Source: Sipunculus nudus
Taxonomy: Eukaryota > Annelida > Sipuncula > Golfingiida > Sipunculidae
Direction: 5' to 3'
Length of the DNA stretch: 64,000 nt
Assembly: GCA_026874595.1 (NCBI GenBank)
Contig: CM049322.1
Location: 52,107,386-52,171,385 of the forward strand
The notes beneath the pieces were generated by a model, which did not search any database, was not told where the DNA came from, and saw only the letters and a list, made by a program, of their open reading frames with translations. Numbering within the stretch: position 1 is the first letter of the stretch; each line of letters begins with the position of its first letter. The position numbers and the translations under genes were made by a program. Below, in pieces: positions 22,560 through 34,394 of this stretch.

Positions 22560-23189
22560 ATGGAGTCCGACCGTCTGGCGGTGAGAGTTCACCCTGCCGT
22601 TCATGGATGGACCTGTAACATGAATGACCACTGCTTGTTGCGTGATAGAGAAACATTCTTGTATTTATATATAGAAATAAACTTTTTATGTATCAAATTA
22701 AATCGATATATCACCTTTATGTGTGCCTGTAAATGTTTTTTATCCTTTGAACTGCTGGGGTTTAGATGTTGCATGCCAACTGGACACCGCCGGAAAAGGA
22801 ATCCCATGCAAATTAGGTGGGCAATCTATGCAAAAGATGAATTCAGGGGGCTTTTCCCAGGAATGCCAGTGCCGTGCACTAGGATAGACCATATTTTCAT
22901 AAGCATCCTTCCCATCATACATTGCTTGTTGTCAATGATGCTAAATTCCTATTGGTTGTTCCAACCGGAAAGCGCCATCGGCCAGACGGAGACGATGCAA
23001 TATCTGACTTCATCCAAAGTGCGTGCCTATACTTTATTAATGCTGATCATCCAGCAAAAGTTTTGGTCCCAACGGAGTCTAAGCATCTGTAACAATTATA
23101 ATATGTGGGGTTTGTTTGGTGTCCTCACACTTCACAAGGCATATACGTGTCTGAGGGTCTGTACGGATCCGTACAAACTTACACTATGA
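22560..23189 (+). CDS. Unrecognised 209-codon ORF
   Basis: This is the longest open frame in the window outside retroelement genes, from Met 22560 to a stop at 23189. The predicted protein has hydrophobic stretches near residues 30-50 and 108-130, several Cys residues, and a basic patch HRRKR near residue 76. No family was recognised. Chance ORFs of this length should be rare in AT-rich DNA, but codon usage looks unremarkable and there is no visible splice context. Its 3' end runs into the inverted repeat that begins at 23182, with a 14-bp palindrome GTACGGATCCGTAC just before. It could be an exon, a fragment of an unknown element, or chance. Confidence 0.2.
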   Translation: MESDRLAVRVHPAVHGWTCNMNDHCLLRDRETFLYLYIEINFLCIKLNRYITFMCACKCFLSFELLGFRCCMPTGHRRKRNPMQIRWAIYAKDEFRGLFPGMPVPCTRIDHIFISILPIIHCLLSMMLNSYWLFQPESAIGQTETMQYLTSSKVRAYTLLMLIIQQKFWSQRSLSICNNYNMWGLFGVLTLHKAYTCLRVCTDPYKLTL

Positions 23190-23540
23190 GAACCTGGCTA
23201 TCACAAAGTGAAGGTCTGTGACCGTTTTCATCACTCCTGGTCACTGCCACGCAACAGGTAATTAGCAGTGATGGGGAGTGACTAAACTGTTCACAGACTA
23301 TCACTGTGTGACCAGCAGTGATAGTTGAGCAGCCCTGGGGATCAGTTGATGGGTTGTGACTAATTGATAATTTGATGAGTGACCAGGAGTGACTGGCAGT
23401 GATGCTGAGTGAACATAGTTACTCCACCCGACACTTGCTTGATGAGAGGTGATAATGACTTTGACCACCAGTGATCCTTGTTGGTGGGTGATTGACAGGT
23501 AGTGACCAAGAGTGACCAGGAGTGAATCTTAGTGATAAGT
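23182..23540 (+). repeat. Inverted repeat, copy A
   Basis: About 350 bp match 35971-36327 in reverse complement at very high similarity. It starts 'cactatgagaacctggc' and is rich in 'agtgaccaggagtga'-like words. Both copies contain the same 60-odd-codon open frame in one strand, a by-product of the identity. The flanks are not shared. Confidence 0.92.
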
Positions 23541-25229
23541 ACTGCTATTAAGCCAAAGGCACAGATGTAAATCATGGTTTATTAATCAACTCTGGACCCA
23601 GTTTCATGTTAACAGAAATTTATTTGTACAACTTTAGAATTTTCATATTTCCAGGGAGAGACTGGAATACAGTTTTGAAATGCAAACCTGGGAAAAATGA
23701 GAATTGCCATTAATCCTGAAAAAAATAGGAGCCATTCCATGCCAGATTTGAACTCTTTATTTCTACCTTTTAAAGAAAATGAAGCTACACAAAAAAATCA
23801 AATTCTCTTTATAAGATAAGATGCATACTATTGTAAGTTGGAATAAGTATGAAATTATCAATTTTTATTATTCTAAATTATTATTTTGTGCCATTATTTA
23901 AATTTTAAAATGGTAAATACAGGTTCTTGTCTCAGAATAAATATAAAATTACATTCTACTTTAAAGGCCAGTAATGATTTCATTAAATGCTACAACGAGT
24001 TTAATGATATGCTATTCAGGTGTTTGTTTTTATTATATGAACCTTCCCTTCCTATCAAAGGATATCATTTACAATAATGTAATCTCTGGTGTAAATGGAG
24101 AAGAAATACTACTGGCTATCACAGCTTCAAGTCCATTTATGCGGGCAAGTGTGATTCAGCAAAACAATCATTAGCACTGTCTTATCTGACCATCCCCACT
24201 TAACCAGCTTATATACACTATTGAGGCTACAATTAATTGTTGGTATGCTGAAAGGAACTTTCTGGTTAAATGAAAAACCTGACTTTGCTACACTGCTTTC
24301 TGCTGTGAGACTAAGGACAAGAACCTGGCTGCACCTCTAATAATAATGGTTTTGAAGATACTATGTTTTCCTAGGCTCCATTATAGACTAATTCTGGTGT
24401 ACGTATGTAGTTGATCCAGATCTCAGCAAAAAGCTTTCAAGTTTCAAGACACTCAAGCTGCCTCACCATGTATCAATAAAATGTTCTCTCATGGGGCTTG
24501 GGAATCCAGCATGGCAAGTGAGGCCCTCAGATTCATGTGAAGGCTGGACTGGCTGATTACATAAGACTAATCACTGGAGACAAAATGTGAGGGTGTCAAG
24601 TTCAAAGTTAATTTGGCTTGTGAGGGGCCAGGGCAATGGCACTGGCTGCATTGCTTATCTTCATACCATGAGTCTGCTGGTGGTCAGGGCTTGGAAAGCC
24701 AATATACATGTTTATATAACATGTGTTCTTCATGATCCATGTGGATCCAATCTGTGAATGTTCTTCAATTTTAGAAGAATTTGGAAAGAGCAGTGATCCA
24801 AAACTTTCTGTTAACAAATTAAATTAAAAGAGATGGATAAATTCATTTAAACTGTTTCCAACAATTTGCCTGAAATGAAAGCATTTAACAGGTCAAATTT
24901 AAAGTGAGTGAAAAGTTACTTCCTAGACCAGGGCCAGCACATCTGGCAATTAGCCACACCTCATTATTTTCTCATCAGCTTGCTGTATCACTGGTTTACA
25001 GTGTTGCCCTGCATGAATCTGGGCCTGGACAGCCTGGTGTCTGGCCATGTGTAAAGCTTTTTAGGCAGTTACAGGCCAACCAGACCCAAACATCTGGTTT
25101 GCTCTGACTTGCCATCAATGCCTTCAGCCTGTCTATCTGAAAAATTACTGAAAAGTCAGTGAAAATATGAAATCTTGCTGCATTCATGACCCTGAATATA
25201 TACAGTTGACGGATATTTCAGAAGTATTG
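23541..25229. other. Unassigned spacer
   Basis: AT-rich sequence with no recognised repeat; the open frames are short and featureless. Confidence 0.45.
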
Positions 25230-25880
25230 TTAAGTAACCAAAAAGTCAGAAGGTACCAAAAAATTCCAAAAAAGTACCAGTTTATTGGTGCACACATGAT
25301 ATAGAATATATACAGAAGGCAGTCATGTTTAATGGACCAAAAAAATTACTGAAACTTTACTGAAATGTACTATAGTGTTGCTGTACCAGAATATATAGAT
25401 AGGAAAAAGAAAAGTACCAAAAGTTATCAAAAAGGTACTGAAAAATACCAAAAGTTACTAAAATGTTACTCCAATGAATAAAATATTATTGGACTCAGGA
25501 CTGAATATTCATAAAGAGAGCATTTTAAAAATATGTAAAAGTTATCACAGAAATACTGAAGAGTACCAAATTGTAAGTCCAGAACGGGTCTTGCTGAACA
25601 TTGAAAAGTACCAAAAGTTACTGAAAAGTACCAAAAAATGACTGAAAAGGAACCAAACAGTTATTTAAAAGAATTAAAATGTAAATTAATAAATACACAG
25701 AAATTACCAAAAAGTTGTTTTAGACTGTCAGTTAACATAGCAAATTGTATACACTCTAAATTCTACATTACTGATGATGAAAAGTAACTGAAAAGTAATT
25801 AAAAGATACTGAAAAAGATTAAAAAGTATCAAAATGTAGCTGAAACATAAATAAAACTAAAAAGTAGCCAAAAAATTACT
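25230..25880 (+). repeat. Short-motif repeat, AAAGTACCAAAAGTTACTG
   Basis: Degenerate repetitions of 'aaagtaccaaaagttactg' and 'gaaaagtaccaaaa' are interspersed with non-repeat sequence. A small inverted cluster of the same motif lies at 28385-28510. Confidence 0.8.
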
Positions 25881-25974
25881 TTAAAGGCTGTAAAAATTTG
25901 CCTGTCACTAAGTTTCCCTAAGAGAACAAATTCTTAACATGTGACCCTGGTAAGAAGGTGAAGGACAAAATGCT

Positions 25975-26625
25975 TTAAGCCCTACAAAACTAAAGCCCTC
26001 CTGGACATGCCCATGAGCATATACACATACCGGTATACTGAATACACACTATTAGGATAATGGAATGTTATATACACTTTGAAGTGGATACAGTAGTATA
26101 TAAAAATACAACAGAAAACCATATTAAATTTTGTATTTTAATCTATTAGAAAGGGTGGGCTTTTGCCCTAGTCTGCACTTTGAGGGTAAGGGGTTGGATT
26201 TTGTCTAGTGGGCTTTGTCCAGGTAGGCATTTGTCCATCACCAATAGTAAACAGATGCTTTTTTCACCTCTCTGTCACACAGCCAACTCACCAAAAGCCC
26301 ATCCAGACTTAAGCCCTCCTGGACATGCACATGAGCACATGTACATATATAATAATACTCTAAGTTTAATGGACCGTTATAAATACATATGGAGTGGATA
26401 CAGTAGTACTTCAAAAATACAATAGAAAAACATCAATATATTTGTAAAAGAAATGTCATTTGATTTTATATTTTAGTCCATTAAAAGAGTGGGCTTTTGC
26501 TCTGGCCTGTACTTTAGGGGTAGGCTTTTTGTGAAGTGGGCTTTTTCTAGGTATGCTTTTGTCCAACACCAAAAGTAAACAGATACTTTTACTCATCTCT
26601 GTATCACAGCCAATATAAAACACCA
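25975..26625 (+). repeat. Tandem duplication, unit about 320 bp
   Basis: The block from 'agccctcctggacatgc' through 'gtggatacagtagta', 'gggtgggcttttgccc' and 'agtaaacagatgctttt' occurs twice, from about 25978 and about 26310, with moderate divergence. Confidence 0.85.
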
Positions 26626-26639
26626 ATTTCCAAATTTAT

Positions 26640-27900
26640 AATTTATTTCTGTTGCTTGTAAATTTTCAATTTAGCCAGTTCTGTCTTAGCCATCTTGAAA
26701 CAGCCATTTTTACCATAGCCATTTTAACCTAGCTATTTTTACCCTAGCCATTTTACCTCAGCCATTATTACCTGGCACCTGTAAACCACATGGTATTTGT
26801 TTTAGAAGTTCTGGAAGGTATTACAAAATAGCATGCAGAGAGAAATCTATACTGCAGGATATCTGACACTCCATTCTATTGGCTAAAAATGATATCCTCT
26901 CCAGTATGTCTTAGTAATGTAAAATTAAACTGTCACCTGTAAATGCATTATTTCAAGTTTGTTGTTATGTCTGCTTTTTAAATTCTAACAGTACATTAAA
27001 AAGAAACACTTATTCACTCATGAAGATTGTGACACACTGAAATCTGTAAAGAAAATCAGCAAAAATAACATACTTTTGGTAAATGGTATAATATTGGTTA
27101 TGTTTACAAATAGATCAAGGGACAGGGCAACAAACAGACAGACAAATATCAGGGTCCTGTATTACTCATGAAACTGTCTCTTTAGAACAGTAAGTATGAT
27201 AATGATATAATACTCATAAATCACAAAAGGAGAGAAAATGTCACCTATTGAGAACCTCTGTTTCTGATCAATTAGCCAGTAACACATTTGAAATATCCCA
27301 TAATGACTATAATAAGCATCACACACCTTTGAACATGGTATATATAACTGGAATATCCATATAAAGATCATTGAAATCTAACCACTCTTGCACATGGCTA
27401 ACATGGTTTAGTGTTTAGAAATTTTTAAAGTACAGGCATGCAAAATTTGATGCTTCTATCACCAACTGAAGTATTCTAGCCACACGTTAGCTCATCTGAA
27501 GCTGAAGTTGTGTTTTCGAGCAGATCTTTCGTTTTGATCTGTTAATTTGGTGATAGGTTCATAAAGTAAACACATGAACAACCATTCAGTGTAAGCCCTA
27601 TGATTGCAAGTATGTAGGTCATGAAATTCATGACCTCTTACTAAGTGCAAATCTCTATGGGGGAATCTTTTTCATATTTTATGTAAAAGTCATATCATTA
27701 TATGATTAGAAAATGTGTCCTAATATGATTACTTGCTAATAGTTAAATTTAAGCCTCAGTTATCAGTGTTATGTTTACACCACTGATGGGTTCATTTAGG
27801 CAACCGCTAATGGTCATTGAGTGCTACAAGGTCCTAAATCAAGAAATTTGTGCATCCCATCCCACGCTTGGACCCTCAAAACTGAGCGTTTGTAAACAGT
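26640..27900. other. Unassigned spacer
   Basis: It contains a short tandem 'agccatttttaccct' run at about 26688-26775. Nothing else is recognised. Confidence 0.5.
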
Positions 27901-27908
27901 TTTGAACA

Positions 27909-28232
27909 TCAGAGACCCTTATTCCCATGCACCCGCCTGAACGCCCCAATTAATATATGCAATGAAATCATGAGATAATCCTGAAGGATCATGAATGCTA
28001 AACTTGCATAAACGGAAATCCGGTTAATACTGTCCAAATGGCCGAAACCGCAAGTACAAGGGCTATGAATCTTAAAGTAATGTCGTTCAAAAGATCGGGT
28101 TCGGCTCTTGAGTGACATGGCTGTGTCTCCACTGCTGGGGTCGGTGAAGGGAATGTAGATCGCTTCGGGCTTTGTGGCTGTGGGTGCCGTAGCTTTCCAA
28201 AAGGTCAACGGCTCGGGATGAACAAGTGGCAC
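27909..28232 (-). CDS. Unrecognised 107-codon ORF in a GC-richer island
   Basis: The stretch 27900-28370 is visibly richer in G and C than its neighbours and carries an open frame on the minus strand. The N-terminal half is Pro/Thr/Ala-rich and the C-terminal half has a hydrophobic segment near residues 78-98. No family was recognised. The frame could be part of an exon or of a GC-rich repeat. Low confidence as a gene. Confidence 0.15.
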   Translation of the reverse strand: MPLVHPEPLTFWKATAPTATKPEAIYIPFTDPSSGDTAMSLKSRTRSFERHYFKIHSPCTCGFGHLDSINRISVYASLAFMILQDYLMISLHILIGAFRRVHGNKGL

Positions 28233-28384
28233 CCTCTATGGCTCCCTACTTGGCTTGGTGTGGCACTGCGGCTGCTGGCTCAGAGAACATGCTTAAGGAG
28301 CGCACAGGGCTGAGGTCTTGACCGCAGCAACCTGTAGCTGCTCGATGAGCGTATACCTCTTTTGGCTTGGATAAATGGAGCTAT

Positions 28385-28510
28385 ATTGTAGTACTTTTCA
28401 GTACTTTTGATAAATTGTTTGTACTTTTGGTAACTTTTCCGTACTTTTCAGTAAATATAAAGACCCTTACCCATACTTAAGTACTTTTGGTATTTTTCAG
28501 TTATTGTTAA
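28385..28510 (-). repeat. Inverted cluster of the AAAGTAC motif
   Basis: 'gtacttttcagtacttttg' and 'ggtaacttttccgtactttt' are the reverse complement of the motif at 25230-25880. Confidence 0.8.
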
Positions 28511-28972
28511 GACTCCTTAAATTAATTTACGAGAAATTATGTGCTGAAGGCATAAGTCTGTATTTCATCCAATCATGCACAATGTGAATCAGGATACTGG
28601 GTGGACCTTATCCAGTACAGGATTTGGACTAGACAGAGTCACAATAAGGAATTGGTCTCACTCTGGCCAAAACAGGTATTAAACTAAATCAGGCTTGGAA
28701 TTCAGGCTGGCCTAAAACCTAATCAGGATTCTGTCTCAACCATGCAACTGCTGATTGGCACAGATCTGGGAATTGTGGACAGATACTTATGTGTGTGTCA
28801 TATGATGTATCATGGTACACTAGTGTTAGGAATTGGTTTAATTTCATGATAGATCATCATTAAAAAATTGGACGATCTCTACTGATCAGAAATTATCAGT
28901 TGTTTAGAGGTATACATTTTTTGACCATATCATCTCAACTGATATGTAGGCCTACATGAATGTGGAATGTAT

Positions 28973-29674
28973 GATGTTTCGGACTAGGACATTTCAGACA
29001 AGGATGTTATGGACAGGCCTTTTTGCAAGGGAGTGCTAAAAAGGACATTCAGATGAATATTTAATAATTACCATAAAGTTGCCTTTTTAATTATAATTTT
29101 AAGCTATAAATGTACTCATATGTTTATTGAGATTTTCAGAGAATGAGCAATAATACTTGTGCATCATTATATTTTTTATTCATTATTATTACCATATAAT
29201 GTTAAGGTGTGGATAATGGATACTGCCTATGTGATATTGATCAAATAAGTATTAAAACACCATCACAAAATTTATTAAGGCATTTATATAGATGCATCAT
29301 TTCTATGTTTTTTTTTATTTTCACAGTTTTATTAAACTTTAAAATTATTATCTTGTCACTGGTTTAGCTCTTTTCTCTGATTTTACAGTTTGCTTTCTCG
29401 CAAAAGTTGCCTGGATAAACCTGTATCGTTTTGCTTACAAATACCACAAATAAATCCTCAGTTAATTACCATTGTTGGAGCCAAATAAATATTATACCAG
29501 TAAACATATGGGTACACTGAAACACTAAAACTCATAATTAAAAGGTTACTTCATGGTAATAATTTTCATCCGTCCCAAACATCCTCCCATGCAAAAAGGC
29601 CTGCCCTAAATGTCCTAGTCCCAAACATCCTAGTCTGAAATGTCATAGTCCAAAACGTCTGTGTCCGAAACATC
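28973..29674. mobile_element. Fold-back element of about 700 bp
   Basis: The left end GATGTTTCGGACTAGGACAT is matched by the inverse at the right end (..GTCCGAAACATC). The inverted region extends inward through 'ggcctttttgcaaggg'. The right arm is longer and internally repetitive ('tagtcccaaacatcc' variants). No clear TSD. The interior is AT-rich without an ORF. Confidence 0.7.
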
Positions 29675-29842
29675 TGGTACTACCTACATTCTGGCTAATA
29701 ATGTCATAATACTATAACCTACAATTCTATAAAGTAACTTAACAATTAAGTTTTTTGGTAAATGCAGACTTTTCCCTAGTTCAGGTCGTATACATTAATT
29801 TCCCCTTCACACAGCCTTAAGCTATGAGCAAAAATTTGCAAT

Positions 29843-30753
29843 TAGTGGTGGGAGTCGGTTCCTTTTTTACAGTCGATCATCGGTTTTAGCAAACCGACTG
29901 ATGATCGATTATTAATCGGTTCAGACAAATATATGCAATTATCAAAGAAATATGCAATTATCTGTGAAACTCTACTTGCGTTTCCCCAGCAGGTTTTCTC
30001 CTCTCGTGCACGAGTGTAACGATCCTTCCACGTATAAAGACAATCAGATTAATTAAATGATCAAATTTAACGACGGGTAATATCTTTCATTATGGAAATC
30101 AAGAGCGTCTAAGAATGTTAGGCCTATGAGGGGCTGTTTTTTTCAAGCACATGAAGGCAGATTTTACGGGCCCAGGTGCGCTTGGGGCAGATCATACAAA
30201 AAATTATAAAAAAAAAAATGCAGACTAGTCCAAAAAAATTTCCAGCTTAAATCCAAATACTCGACCGGCTGGGTTAGCCACAACAAAGATTTTTTTAAGG
30301 ACGGCCTAAACAGCGGCACCTCGGATCGGTTGAATAGATTATTTCTAAGAGAATCTCGCAAAATTAGCATAGACCTGGAGAACTTATGGAGTATTTTAAC
30401 ACCTTCCCGCCCATATTTTGCTATGTACATCTCGTTAGAAAACTCCCCGCTAATTCTGCATCTACCTGCGAGTTCACAAATACACGTAATAAGTTTAATC
30501 AGTCCTCCATTCTCGCATCTACCGTGTCATTCTCAGTTGTACACGGAAGTTATTTGGGGACACAGACTCATTATATGAAGTGCGGAATGTTGTAACAAAT
30601 TGAAGAACAAATTTTGCCTATGCAATAAAGGCATTCTCGAAAAATACAATCATTATTATGATGTAATCGATAGTTGCCTTTGGTAATCGAGTGCTTGAAA
30701 GTGGCAGCTAACCGACTGACTTTCGATATAACTCGATGATCGGCCCACCACTA
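29843..30753. mobile_element. hAT-type MITE, copy 2 (911 bp)
   Basis: The ends are TAGTGGTGGG and CCCACCACTA, with a perfect 8-bp TSD TTTGCAAT at 29835-29842 and 30754-30761. The interior is homologous to 13294-14164. Directly after the TSD a second, degenerate hAT-like right end follows (..cagcccatcacta, about 30762-30792), suggesting a remnant of another copy. Confidence 0.93.
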
Positions 30754-30792
30754 TTTGCAATCGATGATAATTGATAATCAGCCCATCACTAT

Positions 30793-32174
30793 GATATACT
30801 ATGTCAGGGAATGAAATGACCGCTAAAACATGTAAAATTCCCTTAATTGTGGAATATATAGTGTGATAAACTGTTTCCAATAAACTGTTCATGAATATTT
30901 ATCTGAAAGACAGACAGACACACAAGAAAATATTGCTCGCAAGTCTGAACCAAGCCAGAAAATATTCTGCCCCAGTCCAAACACAAGATGTGTGTGTCTG
31001 TAAGGGCTGGAAACTGGCTTAGCTGTGCATGCACAAACTTCAGGCTGACTAGGTCCAGAGTTCAGGCCTGCCAGCACTGGACACAAGTGATACTGCAGCC
31101 CTGATCAACTGATAAGATATACATGAGCTGTGACTGAAAGTGGAATTTTGCATCACATCTCCTATGCTGAGAATCTGAGTGAGTGCCTACAAGTAATGAT
31201 GATTGGATTGGTATCCATTAAACACCCGCGGGAATTTTTTGAGTCATATTAAAGCCAACAAATTATATATATATTTTTTTCAGATATCAAACTTTTTTTT
31301 ATTTGTACAAAATTTCTCCATTTTTTTCAAAACAGCACTCTTATTGAACTTTGAATGAAAAGTTTTGTGAGGAAGAGGGAGGAACATTATAAACTCTCTT
31401 TAACAGGTTACCTGCCTGATGGTGTTTTCTGGCAATTTAAATCAAGGGGGTCTTGATAAACACTGTTCAGTGACTTTTAAACTTGAAACAGTAATGTACT
31501 TTTCTCAATTAAGCTTAAAAAATGGAGTTATGAATATATTTTCAATCAGGATTAAATGGTGATGTCACCAGTATTTTGAAATATCAATGATGTAAATGAC
31601 ACACAACATTATATCATATGAGTGTGCATGTGTAACTAGATAATACAAGTGCTTCCATTACCAGAAAGTTTCATTATTTAATAATTACCATTTCCATAGC
31701 TGTAAAAGGATTTTCAAATTTCCTTGGATGACAAAGATATTTAACTTTCTTTAGTTATTGAATTTATCCCAGTTATTCCTATGATGTGATAAAACTTTCT
31801 TTAGTTACTGAATTTATCCAAGTAATTCCTATGATATGTTTCAAGTAACATGTATAATTTCATAACCTTCAAATTACTAGTATTAGGATGAGATAATTAC
31901 AAATTCAGTTTATCTCTCTGAATAAATGTCTCTACATTTGTATCAATTGGTCACATGATTTTTTGTAAATGTTTAAGAATTGTTGTAATTAACAAAAATA
32001 GGCTAACCATGCTACCTGAATACAATGATCACATTACGTGCTTGTACCTTTAATTTAGAGTTGAATAGAATAAAATTCTACAAAGTGCCTTACATTAATG
32101 TATATTAATGTATATATAACTCTCTGAAGGTAATTACTGAGGAGATTTTTTTTCAATACAATACTTCCTTTTTT
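30793..32174. other. Unassigned spacer
   Basis: Nothing is recognised except a local direct repeat ('aactttctttagtta' twice, about 31742 and 31794). Confidence 0.45.
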
Positions 32175-32209
32175 AGCTCAGCTGACTGAAAGTCATCTGA
32201 GCTATAGCT

Positions 32210-34200
32210 ATCACTCTTTGTCCGTCTGTCCGTCTGTCCGTCCGTTAACCAGGAACAAATCGTAACCGCTGAACCTAGAACCTTGTAACTTGGGATTCTG
32301 AGAGGTCCATGAAAAATCTCCTAGGAAACCAGAAATTAGGTCTCTGTTACCCATATCCTTCGAGCTATGGGGCCCCAAAGTACCCCCCAGAAAAGTCAAA
32401 AATTTCATACAAAAACTTCAATATCTCATTAACTACTTGACTGATGGTCATGATTTTTGGCATACATATTGATCATGAGATGTTCCACCACTTCCTGCAG
32501 ACTGGTGGCGCCACCTGTATTTTTCGATTTTTTACAATTGTTTTTCTCTATTTTTGAGACCTTTAAAAATGTGAACATCTGTTAACAAGGCACAAATCGT
32601 AAAGCCTAGACCTAGAATCTTAATTCTTGATACACTGAGAGGTCCATGAAAAATCTCCTTGGAAACCAGAAATTAGGTCTCTGTTACCCATATCCTTCGA
32701 GCTATGGGGCCCCAAAGTACCCCCCCCCCCCCAGAATAGTAAAAAATTTCATACAAAAACTTCAATATCTCAATAACTACAACACTGATGGTCATGATTT
32801 TTGGCATACATATTGATCATGAGATGTTCCATAAGTTCCTGCAGACTGGTGGCGCCACCTGTATTTTTCGATTTTTTTTAACATTTTTTCCTCTATTTTT
32901 GAGACGTTTAAAGATGCTGTCATCTGTTAACGTGGCACAAATCGTAACCGCTGGACCTAGAATCTTCATTCCTGACACACTGAGAAACCTATTAAAAGTC
33001 TCCGTGGAAACCATAAATTAGATCTCTGTTACCCATATCCTTCGAGCTATGGGGCCCCTAAGTACCCCCCAGAAAAGTAAAAAATTTCATACAAAAACTT
33101 CAATATCTCATTAACTACTTGACTGATGGTCATGATTTTTGGCATACGTATTGATCATGAGATGTTCCATCACTTCCTGCAGACTGGTGGCGCCACCTGG
33201 ATTTTTCGATTTTTTACGAATTTAAAAATGTGAACAGCTGTTAACAGGGCACAAATCATAGAGACTGGACCTAGAATCTTCATTCTTGACACACTGAGAG
33301 GTCCATAAAAAGTCTGCATGGAAACCTGAAATAAGGTCTCTGTTACCCATATCCTTTGAGCTATGGGGGGCTCCCAATAACCCCCCGGAATAATGGAAAA
33401 TTTGATCAAAACAAACTGCAACATCTCAATAACTACAACACTGATGGTCATGATTTTTGGCATACATATTGATCAAGAGGTGTTTCATCAGTACCTGCAG
33501 ACTGGTGGTGCCACCTTTATTTTTTCAAATTTTCACAATTTTTTTTTCTCTATTTTCGAGACCTTTCAGGATGTAGTTATCTGTCAACAGGGTACAAATC
33601 GTAAGGACTGGACCTAGAATCTTCATTGTTGACACACAGGGAGACCCATGATAAGTCTCCATGGACACCTGAAATTAGGTCTCTGTTACCCATATCCTTT
33701 GAGCTATGGCACTCCAAAGTACAGCTCAGAATAATGGAAAATGTGATACAAAAACTGCAGTATCTCAATAACTACAACACTGATGGTCATGATTTTCGGC
33801 ATACATATTGATCATGACCTGTTCCATCAGTTTCTGTAGACTGGGTGCGCCACCTCTATTTTTTTTCAAATTTTTACGATTTTTTTTCTCTTTTTTTGAT
33901 ACCTTTAAAGATGTGGTTATCTGTCAACAGGGTACAAATCGCAACAACTGGACCTAGAATCTTCATTCTTGTCATGCAAGAAGGCCCATGAAAAGTGCCT
34001 GTGGAAACTTAAAATTAGGTCTCTGTTACCCTATATGCTTCAAGCTATAGGACTCCGAAGTATCCCTCAGAATAATGGACAATTTGATACAAAAGCTGAA
34101 GTATCTGAACAACTAATGGGGAGATCACCATGATTCTTTGCATGGATATTGATGTTTGTAAGTGTTTTTATTAGTTTCTGCAGACTGGTGGAGCCACCTG
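32210..34200 (-). repeat. Tandem array of about 340-bp monomers
   Basis: The palindrome or its variants occur at 32504, 32848, 33186, 33504, about 33842 and 34187, spaced 344, 338, 318, about 338 and 345 bp. Each unit contains 'gacctagaatcttcattcttg', 'aggtctctgttacccatatcc' and 'catgatttttggcatacatattgatc'. Confidence 0.92.
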
Positions 34201-34394
34201 TATTTTTGTACCCGCCAAAACGAAGTTTTGTGGATGCTATGTTTTTGACCGGGTTCCTCCGCCATTGCCGCGTTCGTTTCCAGAGAGCTCCTCTGGGACT
34301 TGATTTTATCAGCTTTCCAAGCTCATATCTCGGGAACCGTTTGACTGATCAGGAAATAAAATTTATACTAATGTAGCCCTTGGATAGCTCTATA

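Noticed and set aside
23360..23575. 71-codon frame repeated at 35922-36146
   Set aside because: It is identical only because the inverted DNA repeat is nearly identical; no initiation context or family.
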